A DNA stretch of 64,000 bases from Charina bottae (Eukaryota > Chordata > Lepidosauria > Squamata > Charinaidae): contig JALMGJ010000020.1 in NCBI GenBank assembly GCA_023362775.1, forward strand, positions 3,844,001 to 3,908,000, given 5' to 3'. Positions within the stretch are counted from its first letter, which is position 1; every line of letters begins with the position of its first letter. Under the pieces are notes generated by a model. That model was not told where the DNA came from, did no database searches, and saw nothing but the letters and a program-made list of their open reading frames with translations. A program made the position numbers and the translations under genes. Shown here in pieces: positions 49,926 through 61,766 of the stretch.

Positions 49926-50890
49926 TGATATGGAGAGACCACAGGATATACTTCAAGGAGTTCTGTAATTATGAAATAACTTGCCAACTCTGGATCACTC
50001 CAAGGGCACAATGAACCACAGACCAGACGCTCTTCCCTCTCATCATATAATACAGGGAAAGCATATAGCCCTTTCTTTTTCATTGGAACTATGCTTTTAT
50101 AAGCACAGAAAGTGTGCTGGCTTTCACAGAAGTCAGCGCAAAGGCCTTCAAAGTACAATTTTTTAAAAATGGCAATTACAACCCTTTCAGTAGAAAAGGA
50201 TGGAAGCTTTAATCTTATTTATTTATTATTAATTAAATCCTTTAAGGGATGTAGCATAAAACATTTCCTAGAAATTTGTGCTGAGATTGTCAGAATATAT
50301 TCCTTTAAGAACTTGTTTTTTAAAGTCCCCATAATTTTGCTGACTTCCAGAACACAGTTCTAATTAATTTCTTTCTTATGAAAAGTGGATTTAATTGATC
50401 AGTTTCATGAATCTGGATGCTGTAAAGGGGGTATTCTTTAGAGAATCTTGAATGCCTTTGCTTTCTTGAATTTTGAATGTGGAATCGATCAGTTTCAAAA
50501 TCATAAGGGGATAATTCCTTTATAACTTCATTGCTCTAATATATAGAAAGAAAAAAAGGAAAAATTAAAGCATAATGAACACAAGTATAAAGAAATGAAA
50601 GCAAAAAGTATAAAACTATATTCATATGTAAGAAAATAAACCTCAGATTAAACCATGGCCATATGGGAAAGTGTTATATTTTTCTCCATGTGGTGTCGTA
50701 CAAGTTGATAGTTAGAGAGGGAATACATTTCATTCCTTCAAGTTTTATAATCAGGTGACATTAAAAAAAAATTAGCTACAGTCCATGAAGTGTAAATCCA
50801 GATTTCTTCATATGTTGTTAAATTCCAAATTTTAAATGGATAATGGTATTCTTGCTCATGAATAATAACAAAGAGGTAAAAAGGAGAGGA
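49926..50890. other. No recognised gene
   Basis: CR1 remnant at the start, then A-rich sequence around 50540-50640. Confidence 0.35.
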
Positions 50891-51120
50891 GCAATAAAGT
50901 AGGCTGACCATACGTCCTGTTTTGAATGGGACAGTCTCATTTTTTTAGCATTTTTCAACCGTCCCGTCGTTTTGATAAAAATCTCAATTTTGTCCCATTT
51001 TTTATACCCGGCGGGAATGGCACAGAAAGGATCTGAGCCGGAGCTGCCGATTGGAGACAGCCTGGAAGAGGAAGCCCTCCCGCCTATCAGCACGTGGCAA
51101 AGGAGGGACGGGGGGTGGGG

Positions 51121-51317
51121 TCTGCAGGCGGGAGCCAATCGCGCAGACTGGGGGGCGGGTTTGCAGGCAGGAGCCAATCACGCAGACCAGGGGGGGTTTG
51201 CAGGCGGGAGCCAATCGTGGGGACCGGGGGGCGAGGTTTGCAGGCAGGAGCCAATCACGTGGACCGGGGGGCGGGGTTTGCAGGCAGGAGCCAATCGCGT
51301 GGACATGGGGGTGGGGA
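51121..51317. repeat. GC-rich minisatellite, five units of 37-40 bp
   Basis: Each unit reads (t)ttgcaggc(a/g)ggagccaatc then c/g-rich spacer and ggggggcgggg. Every unit has a CCAAT word. It lies inside a GC-rich block (51005-51330) that follows ctgaccatacgtcctg, a start that resembles a MITE end. Confidence 0.9.
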
Positions 51318-52740
51318 CCCCTGTCTTTTTCATGAATACGGAATATTACAAAAGACCCCGTCCCCTTTTGCCATCCCAATGTCCCAAGCCAGCATTTGGC
51401 TAGCATTCTCTTCAAAAGCCACTCACAATATTTTAATTCATCTAATGGAGGCAGGAAATACATTTCCAGGAAGGGTAATATTTGTGCGAGTACCCAATTG
51501 TGTCATTTGTGCTATGATGTTGTGTCATTTTGATGGCACTGTGGCTTGCTATGGACGCCTATGGAAGGCTATTAAGTTTCTGGAACTACTCTGATTTACA
51601 TTGATAGTAACCCTGTCATCATTCTGAGATAAATGGCAGGATTGCCCCAGGAACATCAAGGCTTTTCCTAAAAAAATGTTTTGAAATATTTTTAACTGGG
51701 TAGCCATATTTTCATTTCAGTGTATGGGAGCCGACATAATTGCTTTTCTTTGCTTTGAAATAAAGAGCAGGGATTACTAGCTAAATTCCCTTGAATAAAA
51801 ACATCCAAGCAAGTCTCCAAATTATACTAGGTTGTTCATACAGCTACTTTAAAGGAATGCTTTCCAAAATAATGAACCCTGGAACAAAATATCTCAATAT
51901 TTAAAAGAGTGGCTTTGTTCGGTTTGCTGAGTGCTAATTGTCCAAGTAGGCTTACTGCTTCTACTGCCAAAGACCAATCCTCAACTTTTCCTTTTGACAG
52001 TAATCAGCCTGCCTAATCAGTGTTCTTCTAAGTCAACTCTCAGGAGAAGATATATATTTTTCATTACAAATGCTGAATGGTTTTGCTCTTTTTTTCAGTT
52101 GCACACTCATGCTGAATTCTTGCAAGCAAAAAGACTTTTGCAGTTCATCTCAGAAATGCTCTCAGTTTCTCATGAATCAGTTCCCCAAAACCTCATGCCA
52201 ACCCTGAAATTAGCTATTTAAAGCTTCCCCCATTTTTTTTTACTATTGGCAGTTTGCAATCCTTATTTTCACTTAGTTTCCTTGTAACCTTTGCAGTTCA
52301 GATAAATTTTTTTTGTTGTCCTTACATTAAAAGCAAATCCTATGTGATTTAGATTACCCAATTACCATTCCAACTTCATGGAGCTTCTGCTTCTTGTTTC
52401 ATCTATCTATTTTGCATTCAAGAGCACTGATAAGGAAATAATATGCTGGTCTATAATTGTAATAAAGATTGATTTTTACAGAAATAACAATAGTATTTTG
52501 TTAAAGGATCGACAAAGGAATTATTTTTACTACACCCAGAAGTTGGTGGCTTTGACCCTCAAATATTTTAAGCTAGGGTTTGTTTTATAATGTAAGAGGA
52601 TTTTCTTATTTGCATGTCCCATAGGATTTGCTTTTCACCAACATTTAACACTAAATTTTGAAAATATAAGGAGATGTACCACCCCTTTCCAGTAAGGCTG
52701 TAGCCTAGTTGTTATATATTGGAAGTGGAAGAGCATCAAT
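51318..52740. other. No recognised feature
   Basis: No gene or repeat recognised. Confidence 0.35.
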
Positions 52741-52753
52741 AGATAGAAACAAT

Positions 52754-53072
52754 ATGTCTATGAAGGTTCTCAGTCATCCAGGTGGAATTGTCTGTAGCTT
52801 GAATCATGTCAACTGGATTTCTATTTTCTCAGTGGAAACGTTTCGCTCCTTATCCAAGGAGCTTCTTCAGTCTGAGCAAAGTTAGTAAGGGAATCCTAAA
52901 TATGTTTCTAGGTAGCTGTGTGACCTAGCCCCAGGTGTAAGGTCACACAGCTACCTAGAAACATATTTAGGATTCCCTTACTAACTTTGCTCAGACTGAA
53001 GAAGCTCCTTGGATAAGGAGCGAAACGTTTCCACTGAGAAAATAGAAATCCAGTTGACATGATTCAAGCTAC
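52754..53072 (-). mobile_element. Penelope-like fold-back element, second family
   Basis: Arms of about 135 bp are inverted around a short centre (agccccaggtgta). On the minus strand the order is inverted arm, centre, hammerhead arm, then a unique tail (acaattccacctggatgact...). A 13-bp duplication, AGATAGAAACAAT, is at 52741-52753 and 53073-53085. Same architecture as 5071 and 19351 but different sequence. Confidence 0.72.
52828..52876 (-). ncRNA. Hammerhead-ribozyme-like core
   Basis: On the minus strand CTGAAGA is followed by GCTCCTTGGATAAGGAGC (a perfect 7-bp stem II with GGAT loop), then GAAAC and GTT. CTCAG before and CTGAG after can pair as stem I. The other arm repeats this on the plus strand at 52990-53036. 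This is the best-preserved of the hammerhead-like cores here. Confidence 0.6.
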
Positions 53073-53085
53073 AGATAGAAACAAT

Positions 53086-54931
53086 GACACCAAATGACTT
53101 TGTTTTGAGTAAATGAAACATGACAGATACGTTGTTTGGTTCTGCACTATGGTATCTGAAAATAACCCAGAATAGAAAAAAATGATGTTGTATGACATTG
53201 AAAGCAATTGTCAAGATGAGAGAAAATCATACCACTCTAATTTTTAACGAACTTTTCACATCTCAAAAATCTGTTTTGAGATATTTTGGAAACACATTAT
53301 TTTCTATCCCATTATATTCAGGGGGGTCTTGTGAGTTTTAGTTCTGCGCTATAAATGACAGTTCTCCCTCCTCCGACACACTAATTTTTCTTTATTCTAA
53401 GATAATTTCCCATCATCCATTCCCAATACTTTTGCCTCTTTTGTGCAAGAATAGTACAAGTCCTTCTGTCCCAGAAACCATGAAGCAGGAAGAGCTTTCA
53501 TGTGCCATAGACATAAGCAAGAACCATTAAGACTGCACACTAAATAACCTTCTTAGAGATACGTTAGAAGTATGTTCTATTGACTGTATCTTTGAAAGTA
53601 TCTTTATTGACTGCGTGCCCTGAAGCAGGCAAAGAGGCCAGCAAAGAACAGAGAGAACTTCTGGGTAAATAGAGTGCAGGTGCCCTTGTCCTCCATATTT
53701 CTGTCTAACCAAAGAGCACAAAAGGTCTGTTACCAGGAAAAGAGATGTAGGATTTACCCCCTGAAGGATGACATATGCACATCCACTTACCCACACCCAA
53801 GCTAGATTTCTAGATTCTGTAGTGGTTGGGTAGACCTCTTTACACCATTTTAATCTAAGCTGAGTCCTTGAGGATTCTGCTGTTAGCTAGTTACTTACTT
53901 ATTTATCTATCAAATTTCGTCACCGCCCATCTCCCCCAAAATAGGGACTCTGGGTGGTTTACAATAAAGCTAAAAAGATTAAAATACAAACTTAGCGTAG
54001 GGGATCATGAATCAGGCTACTAGTGGTTTTCAAAAGATTTCCTACCACCGATTGATACTCACTTATGGTGCTAAGGTGCTGCCCAATGAATGGAAAAGAC
54101 TGAGAGGGGCATCAAAATTAACTTCTCATTGAGAACTGAATAATGCATTACCCAAATAGGCATTGATTATGGAGTCTAAGCACAGAGTATTTTTACCCAT
54201 TTCCCAGGAGCTGATGGGCTTTTATATTAGACCTCAGACAGCTGAACCACTCCTTTTGCGGCCATGAATATCAGTCTGAACTTGGGACAAGTCGCCCAGG
54301 GATAATAACCCTTTCCCCAACAAATGGTTTTAGCTACAGAAGTTGAGTTTCCCAGGGGCTGCCTATAGATGCATACCCGCATAGTTGCAAATGCAGAAAC
54401 TATACACCACTTCCATAAACTCCAAAAGGAAATACTGTATATAGAAAGCAAAACAAAAATCCTGGCTTTAAAGTAGATCACCTGCCCAGTTCTCACCGAC
54501 AAGACAATCTTTGGAATGCTCCTCTGAGATTGGGTTGCTTTAGTTCTTGTTTTACCTTTAAGCTTTCATGGTGACCTTTTCAAAGATTTCATTTTGCAAT
54601 ATTTCTTCAAACTGTTGGATTACATTTCATTCCTTAGTGAAAGTTTCATGGATGGATATGAATGCATTGTATAGAAAAGTGGTGAATAAATAGCTTAAGC
54701 AAGCAAATTAATAAACCAGCCATTAGAATTCCTTTGACCTAGAGCAGAAGATGGTATTTAAAACTATGTTGTGATGCTTACAGTATATCCGTACGTACTG
54801 CTGCCGAGCTAGGAAGTATATGTAGTGTATTGACACGTGCTATGTGAGTATGTGTCAATATATTGTTATATATCCTGCTTGGTGGCATGTGGAGAACAGT
54901 ATGTTGGCTTGCAAGGTATTCCCTTGGAAGC
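53086..54931. other. No gene; one L2 tail
   Basis: Unrecognised except for the L2 tail at 53885-53985. Confidence 0.35.
53885..53985 (-). mobile_element. L2/CR1 3'-tail fragment
   Basis: caccgcccatctcccccaaa and gggactctgggtggtttaca form the reversed signature. Confidence 0.75.
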
Positions 54932-54939
54932 CTCTAGGC

Positions 54940-55182
54940 TTTCCAAAGTTTTCCCGCGGCGACACACCAACCACTGTTGGTGTGTCGCCGCGGGAAAACC
55001 CGGAAGTGCCGCCGTTGCGGCAGCGCGCAAAAACCTGGAAGTGCTGCTGCCGCTTTCGGGTTTTTGCACGCCGCCGTTGGTGTGTCGCCGTGGGAAAACC
55101 CGGAAGCGCTGATGATGATCAGCGCTTCCAGGTTGTGTGGCGACACACTTTTGTGTCACGACACAAAGTTTGGAAAGCTCTG
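54940..55182. mobile_element. hAT-type MITE, family A, copy 5 (left end missing)
   Basis: The right end is AAGTTTGGAAAGCTCTG. The left starts at TTTCCAAAGTTTTCCC, directly after the 8-bp duplication CTCTAGGC (54932-54939, repeated at 55183-55190). About 6 terminal bases are therefore lost. Confidence 0.85.
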
Positions 55183-55530
55183 CTCTAGGCTTACATAGAC
55201 TAGTGTGAGAATGCTTGGGGGTAAAACAGGGCTTTGGTGGCACTTATACTATACTGGCCCAAAAGGTGTCAAAACTGACCGGTCTTGTTCTTACCATGCA
55301 TAGGGAATGCCTTATGTATAACTAAGGCTGATAACTTAGTCTACATATTCTCTAAATTACAAAACAAGTGTTATGCAAAAACCACAATTGACCAAAGTCA
55401 CAATGGACAGCAGAGGTAAAATGCTACAGGCCCATCTGGTGATGACCACAGCATATGGAAGACAGCAACTTGGAATGTAAGTGGAGTAAATGGGAAAGGG
55501 CCTAAATTAACACATGAAATGAAAGAAAAA

Positions 55531-55593
55531 GGATGGATGGATGGATGGATGGATGGATGGATGGATGGATGGATGGATGGATGGATGGATGGA

Positions 55594-55640
<47 letters not shown>

Positions 55641-55642
55641 AT
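55531..55642. repeat. (GGAT)n(AAAT)n microsatellite
   Basis: About 16 GGAT units switch directly to about 12 AAAT units inside the decayed LINE. Confidence 0.95.
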
Positions 55643-56170
55643 ATGTTGTGGGTCTGTGGAGCTAAGAAAAGGGGAAGTAATTTAGAACGAAGACAGTCTG
55701 ATCTTGTGGATAAGAGTTGATAAATACATGCAAGGAAGGTTTAATTATGAATGAAAATGTATGTCAGAAAGTATGAGCTGGTGTGATCTAGGTTGTTGTG
55801 GGTGCATGTGAAAGTAGGAATTCATAGGATAATGATTCTTGGATATTATGCTGCATTGAATGGTGATAATGGAAATGAGTTTTAGGGAAAATTGTGCAAC
55901 ATTCTGAATGTGATCTGGGGGAAAATTTTCAGTTGGTGACATGAATTGTTACATAGAAACAAGACAAGAATAGAGAAAAAGTGACTGAATCATTTGGAAA
56001 CCCAAGAATGAATAAGAATGGTAACTGGTGAGCATCTGCTTAAAAAAAAGGTCTGTTTCTCTCCAATACCTGGTTTAAGGGTGCAGCTATTAATATTAAT
56101 AATTATAAATATTTTATATTTATTATATATATTATATTATAGAATAATATAAATATTAATATTAATTAAT

Positions 56171-56500
56171 AGGGGCGTGGTAGCTCAGCGGGTAAGACGC
56201 CAGGCTTGTCGATCGGAAGATCGCAAGTTCGGAGGTTCGAATCCCTAGCCCTGTGTGCGGAGTGAGCTCCCGCACTTGACCCAGCTCTTGCCAACCTAGC
56301 AATTCGAAAGCATGCAAATGCAAGTAGATTAATAGGTACCACTTCGGTGGGTAGGTAACAGCGTTCCGCATGCGTCGTGCCGGCCACATGACCGTGGAAG
56401 CGTCTTCGGACAACGCTGGCTCTTCGGCTAACAAACGGAGATGAGCACCGGCCCCTAGAGTCGGACACGACTGCACAAATGTGCGGGGGGAACCTTTACT
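56171..56500 (+). mobile_element. tRNA-derived SINE (Sauria/BovB-tail type), full length
   Basis: Complete head (A box gtagctcagcgggtaag, B box ggttcgaatcc) and tail. Only a short AT-rich duplication (ATTAAT) can be proposed. Inserted within the decayed LINE's endonuclease region. Confidence 0.92.
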
Positions 56501-56760
56501 ATTAATCTGTACTCAAAGCAAAGGAAGGAATCTAAAAGCATGATTGATTGGAGGCAGAGTGGATGGAGTTAAAAAGAAATATGATTGGGATGAAACTGAG
56601 GCAAAGGAATATTTTTGAGATTTGGATGGGAATTAGAGTGATATGATGAAAAGTGGATTCAGAATAAATGCTATACATAAATGTTAGTGTCTGAGAAAAA
56701 ACTGATGAAAAGTAATTTATGAATGATGTGAAAGATAAAAAATGGTAAGGTTTCAGGTTT

Positions 56761-56860
56761 CATTCATTCATTCATTCATTCATTCATTCATTCATTCATT
56801 CATCACATTTATATCACCGCCCATCTCCCCCACAAGGAGGGACCATGGGTGGTTAAATGG
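56761..56860 (-). mobile_element. (CATT)n plus L2/CR1 3'-tail fragment
   Basis: Eleven CATT units are followed by caccgcccatctcccccac and gggaccatgggtggtt. It sits between the endonuclease and RT parts of the decayed LINE. Confidence 0.8.
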
Positions 56861-58116
56861 TATAACTGGAGAAATGAATATGGAATGTTGTCTGCTTAGG
56901 GAGTGGTTGTGCAAGTTGTTTAATGTGTGTGGGAAAACTGCCTCTGTGCCTAGAAATTTGAAGAATGTCATGATAGTTCTTCTATACAAAGGGAAAGGAT
57001 GGAAAATTCCAGTTTGTGAAGGGCTTTGCCGAATTCAGACTGCAGAGGGACAGGAGGTGGCAGTGACCCAAATTAGAGAAATGCAAGGGCAGGGGCTGCG
57101 GAGTCAGAGTTTTGCTCTTCGGGCCATATAGAAATGTGTGACTGTGAGAAAGAAACTTTATTGTACATTGATTGATTTAGCAAAAGCATACGAGAAGGTA
57201 AATAGGCTTGAATGTTTTGCTCAAATGTCAATGTGAAGGTTGGTTGCTGAATGCAGTAAGAACAGTATATGATGGGAAGGGAATCATGCAAGCAAATAAA
57301 GGGAATAGTTAGCAAATGGTTTGCCGTTAATCAGGGAATGAGAGTATTATGCGTAATCTCTCCTTATTTATTTAATGTATTTATGAATAAATGTATAAGG
57401 AATGCTTCTGGTGCTGTTAGAGTGTGTTGATTGGAGATACAAACATACACATACTTTTGTCTGTGGATAATACCATCTTGTTGGCTGAGAACCTAAATAA
57501 TTTGCAGCAAATGTTAGACTATATGATGCAATGAGATGTATCTGAAAATTAATGTATCAAAGGCCAAGGTAGTTGTATTAGACATGGAGAGTGGGACAAA
57601 CAATTGTACTTGTTATATACATAAATGATGAAAAATTAGTGCAAGTAGGTGAATGTGTGTACTTCAGTAAAATGTTTACTAAATATGGGGAAATGGATGG
57701 AGAAATTTTAAGACATGCAAATGTGGTAGAAAGTTAGTGGATAGTATGCGTTCTGTTGTGAGGAATGAATGTTTCTAAAAGAAACAATAATGGTTATAAA
57801 TAGGAGGGTGTTTATATGGAATTTAGAGTTGAGGGTATCAGGAGAAAGATAAAAGTAAGTTGAATGCTGTGAGAATGAGGCACTTAAGAAAAACGTGTGG
57901 TAAAATAAGAAGATTGGTACAAGAACGCTTGGGTACTGAATGAACGTGGCTTGAATACAAGAGTGAGTGACCGGTATGAGTTGAGGGAGGTTGCTAAGTC
58001 ATACAGAGAGAATGGATGAGGATAGCAAAATAAATATATGAAGGAAGAGTTGCTGAATTGAAAGGAAGAAGAGGATTGAGAAAGTTGTGGTTGGCTAGAG
58101 CTGATGAGATCCTGGA

Positions 58117-58187
58117 ATAGAGTAAGAGTAAGAGTAAGAGTAAGAGTAAGAGTAAGAGTAAGAGTAAGAGTAAGAGTAAGAGTAAGA
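58117..58187. repeat. (GTAAGA)n hexamer microsatellite
   Basis: About 12 hexamer units at the 3' side of the decayed LINE. The long RVRV and LTLT open frames over it are artefacts of the repeat. Confidence 0.95.
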
Positions 58188-58310
58188 ATAGAGCAGAGCA
58201 TTCCTGACAAAGAAAGAGATGAGAGGCTAAAGAAGACAAGGCAGGATATGAAGTGGTCTATGGACATGGTGGAAGCAGAGATGGTTTGCACAAGGAGAAA
58301 AGTATGAAAA

Positions 58311-60179
58311 GGCACAGTGGTGGTATTAAAGTAAACTAGTTTGAGCTATATGTTGTTAGGCCTGGTTGTATTTGATATGCAGTGCTTCAGTAGTATTGTG
58401 TATTAGGCCCATAAAGCTGCTTATGTCTGAACAGTAATATATTTCTTGTGCTGTTTCTGTCATACTATTAGGCCTACAATGTTACTTGTACCTGAATGAC
58501 ATTTGATGTAGATTTCTTTCCCTCTTCCTGTTCCTATCTATAAGGTAAATATGTTCCTATGTGCTTCTCATCAATATAAATATGCTGGGGATATTATATA
58601 TTGGGAATAAAGAGGGAGAAGAAATAAGGAACTTGGCTAATGTCACTAATGGGAGTAGGTGGTTGAGGTCAAGAGGGCATGGATCCCTTCTTTGTCAAGC
58701 ATAGAGACCCCAAAGTTGAAACATTGCCTGAGAAAGCCAATCCCAAACTGAGCTGAGTATTAGGAGTCCAATCCAGGGTAGCAGAACAACCAAAGCAGAA
58801 CAACCAGAACAACCCCTGGGTTAAGGTCTCATAACATACATCTTACTCAGTGCAGGGTTTTTCATGGATAAGTCACACACTAGGCAATATGCTTCAGGGA
58901 CCTGGTGGGCTTTGGTTTCTACTTGCTTCAATGTATGTGATAATCCCCATACATAAAAAAGTTGTGAGACAAAGTTCATTCGAGAGCAGAAATAATTCTA
59001 CTGCTTTTTAAGTGAGAACTTAACAAAAATAATTTAAAAAAAAATCATAAGCACTCCAAGAAAGTAAAATAAGGAAATAATGCACTGTATAGCAATTAGT
59101 AAGCTTTGATACCACATACCAATTTATCAGTTCTAAGCCTTAAGTTTCAGCATAATCCCACACCAAGATAGGCATAGTCTTACCCACTTTAGAGCACAGC
59201 CGGTAAGGGAAGAGGTTGAAGAAGATATTACATTTGAAGAGAATATTATCATGCATGATAAGAGAAAAGATATTGCATTAGAAGATATTACATTCGCTCT
59301 GTGGTCTCTCTTCCTGTTTGGGGTGGGGGCTTGTTTTTCATGTGTAAACTTACGGCATGTATGTGCTTAAGGCAGCCCACTGCAAGAGTACTCTCTGTTA
59401 CGTCTATGTGCAGAGACAATTGTGCGAATCCTCTTTGGCCTGTTGCAGTAGGGGATCTGCCCAAAGTGTTTTTCACCTTTGCAACTCTTGGCTTGAGCCA
59501 GGTTGACGCCTACTGTTGTGTTTCATGCATATGTAGGACTTTGCCGGTTAACGGTTTGTCATCAGCAACCTGAACAGGAGTTGTGAGTAATCCGCAAAGA
59601 CAGCCTGCCTCCAGCCTTCCCTTTCCTGAAAGCTGGCCCCAGGACTGGCTGGCTGATGCAGCACCAAAATGGCTGACGAATGATCTTTTGAACATGCTCT
59701 TGTCCCACCTGTCTGGCAGAGAGACTGTGCCATTTGCTTCCCAACAAGTGTCTTGCCCTCTCTAGTGGCTGTCGGGTGCTTCATTTACCCAGCTGCAATC
59801 TTTCTTTCTCAGCCAGGCCGAGACTCATGAGATGCATAAAGCACATTGTCCATTTGACTCTTGCACCTGCATTTAGGTATATTCTTTTGCCTGTTTCTTA
59901 TAAAAGTTGTATGCACATCCTGTAAACCTTGAAAAATTCTTTCAGTAAGCTGAGAAAAGAGCCTTTCACTGTGTCCTTTGCTTGTGTCTCACCATCTAAA
60001 ACTGCATCAAAGTACTTTCAGGAGGAAAAGCCTACTTGCTGCTTCCTGAATGTGCGCATGCGCTGAGTCACAAAAATGGGTTTATGAGTCACAGACATCT
60101 GGATATGAGCTCTGGACCCTAGGAAGATTGGTTTTAGGTAATAGCTTGCAAAAGCATTATTAACAGAAGGGGATATAAT
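58311..60179. other. No recognised gene
   Basis: LINE 3' UTR remnants may extend to about 58500. The block 59290-60060 has open frames on both strands but no family motif. Confidence 0.35.
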
Positions 60180-60183
60180 GGTA

Positions 60184-60505
60184 TGTGGGAATGACCTTGG
60201 GAGACAGGAGGAAGATCCACAGACTAGGCTATGGACAGATAAGCGTCAGCTGAGACTGCAGAAGGAATGGGGGCGTGGCAAACATCTCAGAAGGGACCCT
60301 TCCTAGTTTCTTGGACTATTATATATTTCAATTGTATCTGGCCTTAGGGCTGTAATAAACGTGTTGTTGTTTCTTGGACTGTAAAGGCGAGGGGGGAGAG
60401 ATGTACTTTCAGACTTGCAAGTTTCTGTTAATATAACCTTACAATAAGGATAGAGCTAGTACTCCTGGGTGTGCTTCTTGTCTGGACTACCTCGCAAGGC
60501 TGACA
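60184..60505 (+). mobile_element. Solo LTR C (322 bp)
   Basis: Starts TGTGGGAATGACC and ends CAAGGCTGACA, with ctgtaataaacgtgttgttg as polyadenylation signal and GT-rich element. A 4-bp duplication, GGTA, is at 60180-60183 and 60506-60509. Four bases fit gammaretrovirus-like (class I) endogenous retroviruses. No internal sequence. Confidence 0.72.
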
Positions 60506-60509
60506 GGTA

Positions 60510-61435
60510 CATAGCGTGAATGGGGGCTATCAGGGAAATTGCTTCTTCCCTGTGAAAGCCTTCCCTGTTTCTTTTGTCTTTCTTCTCATGCCTTTAAGGT
60601 CTTTGCTACTTGCTACTCCTTTTGCCTTTTCTGTACTTTGCATGATGCTGCTTACCCCAGAATGGAATAGCTCGGTGGGTGTATATGTGTGCATGTAGCC
60701 ATCTCCCACTATGATGTTGTACCTGAAAGGAGATGCTGAGAAAGGGTTGAAAGGCTAAGCCTGAACCTCCTCATCCTCCCTCTAGAAATTGGCTGACTCT
60801 TTTTCACAATGAGAAGCCAGATGCTCCAGGCAGGGTGAGGATGGGAACAGAGGAAGCAACTGAGGGCAGGAGCTGTTATCTGAAAGGAGCAGTAAGAAGC
60901 ATAAAACATTGAAGGTTAATGCAAGAGGGAGAAGGTGTTATGTGAACACTATTGGGGGCATGTGTTTGGACTCTTCTAGCTGCAAAATATTTCAGGCCTG
61001 CCTGAAATTTTGGATGCTAAACAAAGTAATGATGCTGGGAAGATGGTGAGCCATGGAGCACGGGGCATATAATGCAGTATTTATGCTAAGGTCAACAGAA
61101 GTTTAATTATTCTTTCTCTTCCCCCACCTCAAACAACTCTGGAATAGATTGGTGTTCAAAAAGAAAAGGAACTGTTACGTCTGGAGAGTTTTCACAGTTT
61201 ACTGAAAATCAGTAATACAAGTAAGAACATTACATTATAATTCTTGAGTCTTTGAGGAAACCATCATAATTAAAATATTAAAAAATGATTGTTTGTAGTA
61301 GAAATATAGTCCCCTTAAGGCATCCAATTGTTCTGATGCTCAGGGCAGGGCACCTGAACTTTGTCTCCTGTATTCCTATCAGACTTTTGTGTTTTCAATG
61401 CGAATGGCTGAAGGGAGAAGTTAAAAGCTAAAAAC
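60510..61435. other. No recognised feature
   Basis: No gene or repeat recognised. Confidence 0.35.
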
Positions 61436-61441
61436 AAATAG

Positions 61442-61738
61442 GTAAAAGTAAAGGTTCCCCCCACACTTTTGTGCAGTCATGTCTGACTCTAGGGGCTCGT
61501 GCTCATCTCCGTTTCTTAGCCGAAGAGCCAGCGCTGTCCAAAGACGCTGTTACCTACCCACCGAAATGCTACCTATTCATCTACTTGCATTTGCATGGTT
61601 TCGAATTGCTAGGTTGGCAAGAGCTGTGGCTAGTGTGGGAGGTCACTCCATCACGCGGGGCTAGGGATTCGAACCTCCGAACTTGCGATCTTCGATCGAC
61701 AAGCCTGGTGTCTTACCCGCTGAGCCACCACGCCCCTT
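61442..61738 (-). mobile_element. tRNA-derived SINE (Sauria/BovB-tail type), internally deleted
   Basis: Lacks about 40 bp (the ccacggtcatgtggcc block) between agacgc and tgttacc. A short duplication, AAATAG, is at 61436-61441 and 61739-61744. Confidence 0.9.
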
Positions 61739-61766
61739 AAATAGTTTTCAACTAAAACCATTTTAT

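Larger units (their letters stand above)
55390..58310 (+). mobile_element. Strongly decayed LINE (AP endonuclease plus RT), split by insertions
   Basis: Plus-strand pieces in order: [13 protein letters not shown] at about 55465 (endonuclease start); SVGDMNCYIETR and NPRMNKNG-like from 55930-56030 (endonuclease core); NGITGEMNMECCLLREWLCK then VPRNLKNVMIVLLYKGKG at 56855-57000 (RT start); CTLIDLAKAYEKVNRLEC at 57155 (motif A); SPYLFNVFMNKCI (motif B) at 57360; TILLAENLNNLQQML (after the lost YADD) at 57475; LNAV...RHLRKTCGKIRRLV at 57860. Many frameshifts. The family is unclear. Confidence 0.65.

Noticed and set aside
49486..50158. Overlapping frames of 136-160 codons on both strands
   Set aside because: They read through a GC-rich hAT MITE and CR1 remnant; no domain, and both strands are open because of base composition.
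50972..51594. Gly/Arg-rich frames of 119-166 codons
   Set aside because: Products of the 37-40 bp minisatellite.
58104..58315. Frames with RVRVRV and LTLTLT
   Set aside because: Artefacts of the (GTAAGA)n microsatellite.
59290..60060. Possible unrecognised LTR or gene (overlapping frames, tataaaag at about 59900)
   Set aside because: No LTR ends, no duplication, no domain seen.
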